A stretch of 64,000 bases of DNA from Streptantibioticus_A sp037034305 (GTDB lineage: Bacteria; Actinomycetota; Actinomycetes; Streptomycetales; Streptomycetaceae). Each line of letters opens with the position of its first letter. Position 1 is the stretch's first letter. Location of the stretch: assembly GCA_037034305.1 (NCBI GenBank), contig JBAGJY010000011.1, positions 62,001 through 126,000 on the forward strand. Direction: 5' to 3'. Made by a program: the position numbers and the translations under genes. This document shows positions 9,335 to 16,247 of the stretch, piece by piece. A model generated the notes under the pieces. It had not been told where the DNA came from. It made no database searches and worked only from the letters and a program-made list of their open reading frames with translations.

Positions 9335-10957
9335 TCAGCCGGCGGACAGCAGTGCCGCCACGATCTTGCCCGCGAACTTGTAGCCCTCACCGGTGTTCGG
9401 CACCACCGCCGCCGCGGCGACATCGTCGCGGTAGGCCAGGAACCAGCTGTTCGGCTTGGTCTGGCCGTCCACCTCCGCGGTGCCGGTCTTGGCGCCCACG
9501 TCACCGCTGAGCTGGCCCACGGTCGGCGCGGCGGTGCCCTGCCGGGCGGTGAGCACCATCATCGAGCGCAGTGCGGAGTCGACCGACGCGGGCAGTTGCT
9601 GCGGCGCCTGCGCGATCTGCCGGTTGTCGACCGAGGGCGGCACGATCACCGGCTGGTGGAACGCCCCGGACTTGGCGGTGGCCGCGACCGACGCCATGTC
9701 CAGCGGGCTCACCTGGACCTGGCCCTGGCCGATCATGGTCATCGCCTTCTCCGAGCCGGTGCCCACCGGCACCTTGCCGTCCCAGGAGGGCACGCCGGTG
9801 GCCCAGTTGAGGCCGAGGCCGAACACGTCGTGCGCCTCGCTCTCCACCGCGCCGTCCGGCAGCACGTTCGCCGTGGAGATGAAGGCGGTGTTGCAGGAGG
9901 CCGCGAAGTCCTGGGCGAAGGTGGCCTTGTCGATCTGCATGCCCTCCACGTTGTGGAAGCTGCGGCCGCCGTACGAGATGGTCTTCGGGCAGTCCAGCGA
10001 CGTACCGGGGGTGACCTTGCCGGTGGTCAGCAGGGTGGACGCGGTGATGACCTTGAAGGTGGAGCCGGGCGCGTAGGTGCCCAGCAGCGCCTTGTCGTAG
10101 CCGCCCGCCGGGTTGTTGGCGACGGCCAGTACGTCGCCGGTGCTCGGCTGGATCGCGACCACCGCGGCGTCCGGGCCCTGGGTGGTGACCGCCTTCTCCG
10201 CCTGCGCCTGGAGGCTCGCGTCGATGGTGGTCCTCAGCGGCTTGCCCGGCTTGCCCTGGGACAGCGGGTGCAGCGAGGCGCCCGGCTTGCCGTCGGCGCC
10301 CTTGACCCGGATGTCCATGCCCGGGGTGCCCTGCATCGTGCTGCCGTACTTGGACTGCAGCTCGGTGAGGATCCCGGCCAGCGACGGGTACTTGGCGGCG
10401 GTCAGCGGCGTGCCGTCCCGGTCCTCGGCGGTCAGCGGCGGCGGGGTGCTGGACGGGGCGGCCTCCAGGCTCTCGCCCGAGGCCAGCTTGGGGTTGAGCA
10501 CCGCGGGCGCCCACTTGACGACCGGCTTGCCGGAGGCGTCCCGCACCACGGTCAGCGCCGAGTCGTAGCTCCAGGTGGAGTCCTGCCCGCCGTACGAGAC
10601 CCCGGCGCGCACCGAGAACGGGACGCGGGCGCCGGTGGCGGGCTTGTCGGTCAGCGTCAACCTGCTGACGTGCAGATCACTTCGATAGGAGGTCAGCTGG
10701 GCGGTCGCCTGCGCGCTGTCGTCGGTCAGCGCGGCGGCCTTGGCGACGTCGCCGGACGCCCACGCGGCCAGGAAGTCGTGCGCGGTGCCGCGTACCTCGG
10801 TCGCCGACGGGGGAGCGGTCACCTTCGGCGCCGGCTTCGCGTCGGCCGTCGGCGTGGTGGACACGCTGTGGAACAGTTCGTACCCGCCGAACCCGACCGC
10901 CGCGAGCACCACGGCGATCGCACCACCGATCACGACGCCCTTCGTCGCTCCCTGCAC
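9335..10957 (-). CDS. Class B penicillin-binding protein with MecA_N/NTF2-like domain
   Basis: This 540-residue DD-transpeptidase cross-links peptidoglycan outside the membrane. A single N-terminal membrane anchor (VVIGGAIAVVLAAVGFGGY) is followed by an NTF2-like MecA_N domain (about residues 55-170), a linker/dimerisation region, and the transpeptidase domain. The acyl-serine is in GSTFK (Ser299, Lys302), SCN is near 354, and KTGTAE carries Lys490. The start is the GTG after GGGGAGGG; the longer frame adds only a basic stretch read from the ribosome-site region. Its promoter carries a palindrome. On an element-free chromosome this gene would sit directly downstream of pmt. Actinobacterial Pmt mannosylates exported proteins, so a functional link is possible but not shown. 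Confidence 0.93.
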   Translation of the reverse strand: MQGATKGVVIGGAIAVVLAAVGFGGYELFHSVSTTPTADAKPAPKVTAPPSATEVRGTAHDFLAAWASGDVAKAAALTDDSAQATAQLTSYRSDLHVSRLTLTDKPATGARVPFSVRAGVSYGGQDSTWSYDSALTVVRDASGKPVVKWAPAVLNPKLASGESLEAAPSSTPPPLTAEDRDGTPLTAAKYPSLAGILTELQSKYGSTMQGTPGMDIRVKGADGKPGASLHPLSQGKPGKPLRTTIDASLQAQAEKAVTTQGPDAAVVAIQPSTGDVLAVANNPAGGYDKALLGTYAPGSTFKVITASTLLTTGKVTPGTSLDCPKTISYGGRSFHNVEGMQIDKATFAQDFAASCNTAFISTANVLPDGAVESEAHDVFGLGLNWATGVPSWDGKVPVGTGSEKAMTMIGQGQVQVSPLDMASVAATAKSGAFHQPVIVPPSVDNRQIAQAPQQLPASVDSALRSMMVLTARQGTAAPTVGQLSGDVGAKTGTAEVDGQTKPNSWFLAYRDDVAAAAVVPNTGEGYKFAGKIVAALLSAG

Positions 10958-11017
10958 CTGACCCTCCCCAACTCGCCGCCTCCGCACCAACCGTCAAGGA
11001 GCGTGACGCGGGGGCAC

Positions 11018-11047
11018 TCTATGACACAGATGTGTCCATGGGGTCAA
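11018..11047 (-). promoter_or_regulatory. Promoter of the PBP gene with an operator-like palindrome
   Basis: Read on the minus strand, TTGACC (11042-11047) is a good -35 and CATAGA (11018-11023) a fair -10, 18 bases apart. Inside the spacer lies a perfect inverted repeat GACACA-GA-TGTGTC at 11023-11036, a place where a regulator would block or adjust polymerase. It is chromosomal DNA just outside the integrated element. Confidence 0.55.
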
Positions 11048-11133
11048 GATTCCACATCTGGACGTAATCACTCAGTCACGCTTGGGCCAGAACCCCGCGA
11101 ATCGGCCATGTCCGGCAGACCACTTCAAACCGT

Positions 11134-11222
11134 TAGATCCAGGTATCCAGCCACATCCGCGCCCGCCACGCGTCCATCGGGATCGTCATGCCGGTGTAGA
11201 GCGGGAAGAAGTAGATGGAGTT
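11134..11222. repeat. Left attachment site (second copy of the pmt 3' end)
   Basis: The first 35 bases (11134-11168) are identical to 27538-27572. The next 54 have six mismatches to the right copy. Read on the minus strand it encodes YFFPLYTGMTIPMDAWRA and onward to DTWI, then TAA. Crossover probably lay in the 35-bp identity. Bases left of it are then original chromosome (native TAA stop) and bases right of it are element attP. It is not a gene: its frame starts in unrelated element DNA. Confidence 0.88.
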
Positions 11223-11280
11223 TCTGGAATCCGTAGCCCTGTGCGGTTGACCAGGCGAAACGCCCCTAGCCAGCCGCCTA

Positions 11281-12546
11281 TTATGCCGCCTGGGCCGTCT
11301 GTGGGCCGTCCAAGGGCTTGCCGGACGGCTGGAACACCCCGTCGATAGCTTTCCGGGTGCGGCTCTCACTGCTCGGCATCAGGTGCGCATAGACTCGAAG
11401 GGTGAACCCTGGATCGCTGTGGCCAAGGTACTGGCTCAGCGCCCGGATGCTCTCGCCAGCGTCGAGCAGAACCGACGCGTAGAAGCGCCTCAGCGCGTGC
11501 ATACCGTGCTCACGCGCGGCCTGGTACCGCTCGCCCTCCTCCGGCTCGGGGATGAGCCCTGCGGCGGCAATGGCGGGCTTCCAGAAGTGGTCGTCGAAGT
11601 GACTCGCCCGCAGGAAGTCCCCTGTCGCCCCGGTGAAGACGAGCTTCCTGGTCACTAACGGTCCATCGGGGGCGATCCAGGGCAGGGTGATCGGCACAGG
11701 GGGGAAGCGGCGGATGTGCTCACGCAAGCCGCCAGCCACGTACAAGGGCAGCGGCACGTCGCGCACCTTCCCACCCTTCGGGGGCGCGAAGACGAACTTC
11801 CCTCGGACACGCTTGAGCTGTTGCCGCACGGTCAGCCAGCCAGCGCCGAAGTCGATCTCATCTTCGGGCAACCCGAAGATTTCCCCCTGCCGCAGGCCAC
11901 ACCCTCCACCAACATCCACCGTCGTGCGGAGGTGCTCCGGCAAGGTCGCGCGCACGGTGAAGACCTGTCCGGTGGTCCATGGCTCCCATCGTGAGGAGGA
12001 CGCCTGGGGAACGCGGACGGACCTGGCGACGCACGGATTCTTCGAGATCAAACCGTCATCGACGGCGGCGCTGAACACGGTGGTTACAGCGCTGAAGATG
12101 ATTCGGCGGTACGAGTCGGCCGGTACTGCGGCCTCCAACTCACTGAGATAGCTACGGAGATGCTCTGGCCGGAACGAGTTGAGCGGACGCGCGCCGATGT
12201 ACGGGTAGACGTGCAGCCGTAGGCGCCTTTCAAACGAATCGCGGCCGTTGATGTCGCCCGTCCGGTTCTTCGCCAATCGCTCGCCAAACTGCTGGAACGT
12301 GGTTCGCCCGGCGCGTGGGTCGATGTACTGCCCCTGCGACATGTCGGCAGCGACCCGGGTGAGCCACTGCTCGGCCAGCCGCTTTTGCTTGTCGGGGAAC
12401 GACTGGCTCTTCTCAGTGCCGTCTGGGCCGACATACCGGGCGCGGTAGCGCATGCCCTTGCCGTAGCGGTCGCTCTTGACCCGGCGAGTAGTTCCGTCTG
12501 GGGCTTTCTCGGTCTTATACCAGCGGTCTTGGATGTGGCCTGCCAC
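11281..12546 (-). CDS. int: Tyrosine recombinase / AICE integrase
   Basis: This 421-residue site-specific recombinase integrates and, with Xis, excises the element. An N-terminal AP2-like arm-binding region (GKGMRYRARYVGPDG) and SAM-like core-binding domain precede the catalytic domain. That domain shows Arg in GLRQGE, Lys in PPKGGK, H-x-x-R in MHALRR, His in LGHSD and the nucleophile Tyr in RVYAHLM. The start chosen is the GTG of VAGHIQDRW, after AAGGGA, where homologous integrases begin. An ATG at 12609 preceded by GGGGACGG would add 21 residues. The stop lies 58 bases from the left att repeat, and the last codons overlap a 20-bp sequence repeated at the other end of the element. xis lies just upstream in the same direction. 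Confidence 0.95.
   Translation of the reverse strand: MAGHIQDRWYKTEKAPDGTTRRVKSDRYGKGMRYRARYVGPDGTEKSQSFPDKQKRLAEQWLTRVAADMSQGQYIDPRAGRTTFQQFGERLAKNRTGDINGRDSFERRLRLHVYPYIGARPLNSFRPEHLRSYLSELEAAVPADSYRRIIFSAVTTVFSAAVDDGLISKNPCVARSVRVPQASSSRWEPWTTGQVFTVRATLPEHLRTTVDVGGGCGLRQGEIFGLPEDEIDFGAGWLTVRQQLKRVRGKFVFAPPKGGKVRDVPLPLYVAGGLREHIRRFPPVPITLPWIAPDGPLVTRKLVFTGATGDFLRASHFDDHFWKPAIAAAGLIPEPEEGERYQAAREHGMHALRRFYASVLLDAGESIRALSQYLGHSDPGFTLRVYAHLMPSSESRTRKAIDGVFQPSGKPLDGPQTAQAA
11292..11311 (+). repeat. Terminal 20-bp repeat, left copy (candidate integrase arm site)
   Basis: GGGCCGTCTGTGGGCCGTCC occurs here, inside the int 3' end, and again at 27430-27449 in non-coding DNA near the other att site, in the same orientation. 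Each copy contains GGGCCGTC twice, 11 bases apart. A position close to each att core fits arm-type integrase binding. Confidence 0.6.
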
Positions 12547-12640
12547 GGTCAGCGTTTCCCTTCGGGACGGTGAGACGTACGGGGTGTGGAAAGGGCTGGG
12601 GACGGCCATCCGGCCGTCCCCAGCCCTGCGGTGAGAGGCG

Positions 12641-12856
12641 CTACGCGGTGTCGTCCGCCATGCGGTCAGCGATCCATCGGCTGACGGCGGCGGGGTCGTA
12701 GCGAAGGTGTCGCCCGACTCGGAAGCCGGGCGGACCCGTGCGCTTCCGGCGCCACTGGTAGACGGTCTCCAGCGGTACACCGAAGAGCGAGGACAGGTCT
12801 TCCGGGGTGAGGTACCGGTCCGGAAGGGCAGTTATGGCGCGTGTCGGGGCGGACAT
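12641..12856 (-). CDS. xis: Excisionase / AlpA-type helix-turn-helix protein
   Basis: This 71-residue MerR/AlpA-like winged-helix protein has the family pattern LTPEDLSSLFGVPLETVYQW, then RVGRHLRYDPAAVSRW. Proteins of this kind bend DNA at att sites to direct the integrase towards excision. It lies immediately upstream of int and is co-directional, the standard AICE order. The size is normal for the family. Confidence 0.9.
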   Translation of the reverse strand: MSAPTRAITALPDRYLTPEDLSSLFGVPLETVYQWRRKRTGPPGFRVGRHLRYDPAAVSRWIADRMADDTA

Positions 12857-12919
12857 GGGGCGTGACTCCTCGGGGCCGTGAACGGATCGGGGGGCCGTGC
12901 TGAAGCCCAGGGGAAGGCG

Positions 12920-13087
12920 CTAAGGGCACTAAGGGCGGAAAGCCGCCTGAGCTGGGGTTTTGCGTGGACGCTAAGAGCGCGGAAAGCGGGGCGATAAGGG
13001 TGGGCGGTGGAATCTCAGGGGGCTTATCGCCCCCTTCGTGGTGCACTTCTCGCCCTGCTGTCTCCGCAGGTCAGTGCACTTTCCGCC
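12920..13087. repeat. Iteron-like and inverted repeats between xis and rep (candidate origin)
   Basis: CTAAGGGC occurs twice, 9 bases apart (12920, 12929), with a relative CTAAGAGC at 12971. GGCGGAAAG near 12934 reappears inverted as CTTTCCGCC near 13079. GGGGCGATAAG (12988-12998) and CTTATCGCCCC (13023-13033) form a perfect 11-bp inverted repeat with a 24-base gap. Such density next to the replication gene fits an origin, though the last pair could also end rep transcription. Confidence 0.45.
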
Positions 13088-13105
13088 CTTTGCGCACTTC
13101 CCGCC

Positions 13106-14914
13106 TCAGCCCGTGTATGCGAGGACCGTTGCCGGTCGCCCTCGGGTGGCTCGCTGACGGCGGGTGTAGCCGGGCTGTTCGAGCAGTGCGGCCATCAGCC
13201 GTTCCCGCTCGGCCTTGCGGTCGTTCTTGAACAGCCGGTGGATGTCGTTGCCGGTCAGTCCTTCCGGACCGGCCTTGCGGACTGCGGCGGCGAGCTTGTC
13301 GAGCTTGGGATCACCTGAGCGCGAGCCGACCAGGTGAGCCGCTGTGGCGCGGGCGTAGTTGACGAGGTGCCAGGCCGCGCGCATGTGCTCTTCCTGGATC
13401 GTGTCGCCGTGGTCGCACAGGGCGTAGACCATGGCTGCGCGCAGGGCGTACGGAGCGGCGCGGGCCGTGAACTCGGCGAGTGCTCCGCCCGCCGCGTCCT
13501 CGGTGAGCGCGGGATAGATCTCCTCGCGGTACAGCGCGCGAGCCTCGGCGCTGATCTGCACCTCGCCGACCTTTGCGGCGTCGTTGAGTACGGTCCGCCA
13601 GGCGTGCGCGAGGTTGTCGATCAGCTGAGGGTCTGCCCCGCGCGACTCGGGAAGGATCAGGTTGCGGTGGCAGAAGATCGGTAGGAACCGGTTGTACGTG
13701 CCGCCCGCCATCTCTGAGTCCTGCATCTTGGCCCGGAACTCGTCCGGGGTGATGTGCCCCAGGATCGCGATGTGTGGGTTGGTGGCCTTCATGGAGTCCC
13801 GGACCATGGAACCCAGGTCCTCGCCGTCCCACGCTTGCCGAAGTACGCCGGGCAGGCTGCTGCCCTCGCGGCGCCCTCGGCTCATGGTGACGGCGTACTC
13901 CGACTCGACCACCCATAGCCGTTTGTCGAGGCTCGCGGGTGACGCGTTGTCGCTGTCGTCGTCCTTGACGTACTCGATCAGCCCCTCACCGGAGTTGAGA
14001 CCGCGAGGCGTGTGCTCAGGGCTGAAGAACTCAGGGAATGCGGTAGCCAGCGGACGTTTCGCCGTTGACGTGGCCGAGCCCTTACGGCCAGCGGAGGTCG
14101 CACCGACGGTCAGCGCCCAAATCAAAGCCGGGTGACGGTCGTTGCCGATCCACAGGTGCGGGCGACGCCCGATCATGGCCCCGGCCCCTGACATGAGGTT
14201 CACCAGCACGGCGATCGGATCCGCTTCGGTGGTCGGGTCCAGCTCGCGCACTGTCTCGCCGAGCCAACCGCAGAACACGGCTGGATGCGGCGTGGGACCT
14301 AGGCGTTGAGGGCGCCGTACCCCGGGGTGCGGGTCGTAGAGCGGGTTCGGCACCGTGCCGGAGCGGTCGTCCGCCGTTGGGCTGTCCAGCGCTGAACGCT
14401 CCGGTGCTGCCAGCTCCGTGACTTGAGCGACAGCTACCGCGCCGACTTCCTCGGGATCCGCCTCCGGTGCCGAGGCCATCTGGACGAGTCGAGTGCCGTA
14501 CTCGATCAGTCGGCGGAGCCTGGCCTTCTCGCGCACGATCTCGGCGTAGTACTCAGCGTTCGCTGCGGTGGGCACCGCGTCAACGAGAGTGTGGATGTAT
14601 GCGGCGCCACCGACGCGGCCGAGTTCACCGCGCTTGGACAACTCCGCGGTGAGGATGATGGCGTCCACCGGCTGCCCTGCGTGGTGCAGCTCGCAGATCA
14701 CGCGGTGAACGGTCTCGTGCGCGGGGCGGTAGTAGTCGCCCGGGTCGAGCACGTTCACCACGTCACCGATGGCGTCGGCCGAGAGGATCATGCCGCCCAA
14801 TACGGCCTGCTCGGCTTCGAGATCCTGCGGAGGCAGGCGATCGATGGACGCGCCGTCGACCGCGTAGAGGTTGCGAACGCGGGTTGGGGGCGGCGGGTGG
14901 TGCTCGGATGTCAT
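13106..14914 (-). CDS. AICE replication protein: DnaB N-terminal domain fused to DUF3987-type ATPase
   Basis: This 602-residue protein has an N-terminal DnaB-helicase N-domain (about 20-140, RLPPQDLEAEQAVLGGMILS and onward), the part of replicative helicase that contacts DnaG primase. A DUF3987-like P-loop ATPase follows (about 200-500), with Walker A-like GATSAGRKGSA, the LNSGEGLIEYV box and a Walker B-like WVVESEY. A short C-terminal winged-helix-like part (GLTGNDIHRLF) ends it. The likely role is opening and unwinding the element origin and recruiting host primase. It replaces the RepSA or prim-pol type initiators of better-known AICEs. The start is the ATG after AGGAGA; a longer upstream frame is an artefact of GC-rich DNA. 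Confidence 0.82.
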   Translation of the reverse strand: MTSEHHPPPPTRVRNLYAVDGASIDRLPPQDLEAEQAVLGGMILSADAIGDVVNVLDPGDYYRPAHETVHRVICELHHAGQPVDAIILTAELSKRGELGRVGGAAYIHTLVDAVPTAANAEYYAEIVREKARLRRLIEYGTRLVQMASAPEADPEEVGAVAVAQVTELAAPERSALDSPTADDRSGTVPNPLYDPHPGVRRPQRLGPTPHPAVFCGWLGETVRELDPTTEADPIAVLVNLMSGAGAMIGRRPHLWIGNDRHPALIWALTVGATSAGRKGSATSTAKRPLATAFPEFFSPEHTPRGLNSGEGLIEYVKDDDSDNASPASLDKRLWVVESEYAVTMSRGRREGSSLPGVLRQAWDGEDLGSMVRDSMKATNPHIAILGHITPDEFRAKMQDSEMAGGTYNRFLPIFCHRNLILPESRGADPQLIDNLAHAWRTVLNDAAKVGEVQISAEARALYREEIYPALTEDAAGGALAEFTARAAPYALRAAMVYALCDHGDTIQEEHMRAAWHLVNYARATAAHLVGSRSGDPKLDKLAAAVRKAGPEGLTGNDIHRLFKNDRKAERERLMAALLEQPGYTRRQRATRGRPATVLAYTG

Positions 14915-15000
14915 GCTGGACTTCTCCTGTTTCTGTGCAACGGAGCGGAGAGCCGGGGGCGGTCGCGGTCTTTGGCGAGAGGCGACCGCCCCGGGCAAGG

Positions 15001-15606
15001 TCACGCGTGGTTGTCGTGGTTGGGGAGTTCGAGCGGGGCGCCACCCTGTAAGAGGGCGGCAGGGTCGAACCCGGGAAGGGCCTGGCGGGCTGTGATGGCC
15101 TGGGCCAGGGCGGCGGCATAGGCGCCGGTCTCGCGGGCGGTTTCGACCTGGGCACGGGCTCGGATGACTTCGACGGTCTCGGCGTGCCGGTGATCCTCGC
15201 GGCGTGCCGTCATCTGCCGCTCGAAAGCGGTCGTTTCGCGGCGGTCCTCGCGCCAGTAGCGGGCCGCGAGGGCGTAGGCGAGAACGGTGGAGATGCCCCA
15301 CAGCAGCAGCGGTAGCGATACACCGTCGGAGTAGGCGGCCACGCCGGAGAGGGCGAGAACTCCCGCCGCCGCGTAGGCGGTGCCGGTCACGGCGTCGCCG
15401 GTGCCGCCGATCGCGGCCAGGCTCCCGGCGACGGCTGCGGCGGTGGCCAGAGTGCCCATAAGTGCCGCGTCACCGACGCTGTGTTCGGCACCGTTTGCGT
15501 TCCAGACGCGGGCGAGGATGAGCACGGTTGAAGTGGCCAGAGCGGGTGCGGACTTTGGCACCAGGGCCGCGAGTCCTTCACTGCCGGACGGAGCAGAGAA
15601 GTTCAC
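15001..15606 (-). CDS. SpdB-like membrane protein (plasmid spread)
   Basis: This 201-residue protein has about four hydrophobic segments between residues 20 and 115 (for example ALMGTLATAAAVAGSLAAIG and LPLLLWGISTVLAYALAA). A charged helical tail follows (REDRRETTAFERQMTARRED). This is the build of Spd proteins, which help spread transferred Streptomyces plasmids through septated mycelium, probably as membrane partners of the Tra ATPase. The GTG start follows AAGGAG. It is in the same-direction transfer operon, between tra and rep. Sequence conservation in the family is low, so the call rests on topology and context. Confidence 0.7.
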   Translation of the reverse strand: MNFSAPSGSEGLAALVPKSAPALATSTVLILARVWNANGAEHSVGDAALMGTLATAAAVAGSLAAIGGTGDAVTGTAYAAAGVLALSGVAAYSDGVSLPLLLWGISTVLAYALAARYWREDRRETTAFERQMTARREDHRHAETVEVIRARAQVETARETGAYAAALAQAITARQALPGFDPAALLQGGAPLELPNHDNHA

Positions 15607-15622
15607 GGGTCTCCTTCCGGGG

Positions 15623-15814
15623 TCAGGTGCGGAGGTTGGCGACGACGTGAGCGATGGAGGCGCAAGCGCTGTGAATCGGGCCGTAGGCGCCAGTCCCGGC
15701 AACGAAGAAGCCGAAGAGGAACAGGACGACGGCGGCACCCACGCCAGTGGCTCGGGTACGGATGCAGAAGAAGGTGGCGATGCCGAGAACGGCGATCGCG
15801 GAGACAGTGAGCAT
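15623..15814 (-). CDS. Small two-helix membrane protein (Spd-like)
   Basis: This 63-residue protein consists almost entirely of two membrane helices (VSAIAVLGIATFFCI and GAAVVLFLFGFFVAG). It sits in the transfer operon between the SpdB-like gene and a zinc-finger membrane protein. Small proteins of this kind are common in AICE spread modules. CGGAG precedes the ATG. Function is inferred from position only. Confidence 0.65.
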   Translation of the reverse strand: MLTVSAIAVLGIATFFCIRTRATGVGAAVVLFLFGFFVAGTGAYGPIHSACASIAHVVANLRT

Positions 15815-15853
15815 CAATGCGAACTCCGGTTGGGACGAACGACGGAGAGGCTG

Positions 15854-16105
15854 TCAGCGGGTGCCGTCGCGGTGGATGCGGGCGGCGACGTTGTAGAGGT
15901 GGCGGCCGATGCGTATGCGCTTGCCGTGGCCGTCGCAGCGGCGGCAGTGCTTGCCGCGCTTGGGGCGCCCCTTGCGGTCGTACTTGAGGGCGTAGCCCAG
16001 ACCACGGCACTTGCGGCAGGTGCCGAACGGCGAGGCAGCACACAGGCTGCCGTAACAGAAGGTGACTATCGCCAGGCATGCGACAGCGAGGGCGGCGTGG
16101 GGCAT
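15854..16105 (-). CDS. Small membrane protein with DnaJ-like CxxCxGxG zinc-binding repeats
   Basis: This 83-residue protein has one N-terminal hydrophobic helix (ALAVACLAIVTFCYGSL), then CRKCRGLGY and CRRCDGHGK, two copies of the CxxCxGxG motif that binds zinc in DnaJ. A basic tail follows. GGAGG lies seven bases before the ATG. It could be a membrane-tethered nucleic-acid or protein-binding partner of the transfer apparatus. It is the first gene downstream of tra and its palindrome cluster. The role is unknown. Confidence 0.7.
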   Translation of the reverse strand: MPHAALAVACLAIVTFCYGSLCAASPFGTCRKCRGLGYALKYDRKGRPKRGKHCRRCDGHGKRIRIGRHLYNVAARIHRDGTR

Positions 16106-16149
16106 GGAAGGGCCTCCGAAGCGGGTTTTCAGGGGTTTCCGCAGGTGGG

Positions 16150-16240
16150 CCGCTATCCGCTAGCGGCCTGATCAGACTGGGTTTGGGGCGCTAGCGGGGC
16201 CGCTAACGTTAGCGGGGTGGGCCGCTAGCGCTAGCGGCCC
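16150..16240. repeat. Cluster of CCGCTAGCGG-type palindromes downstream of tra (candidate clt)
   Basis: A 90-bp stretch holds CCGCTAGCGG (16157-16166), CGCTAGCG (16189-16196), a perfect 16-bp palindrome (16200-16215, centre AACGTT) and a perfect 22-bp palindrome (16219-16240, centre AGCGCT). All are built from the half-site GCTAGCGG or close variants, and CCGCTATC adds one more at 16150. No T-run follows. In conjugative Streptomyces plasmids the locus bound by the Tra winged helix (clt, with short TRS repeats) lies near the end of tra, so this is the best candidate. Confidence 0.55.
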
Positions 16241-16247
16241 CGGGCGG

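Noticed and set aside
11133..11369. Minus-strand ORF ending in the pmt C-terminal sequence
   Set aside because: Only the last 30 or so codons match pmt. The rest is element DNA overlapping int. It is the duplicated att site, not a gene.
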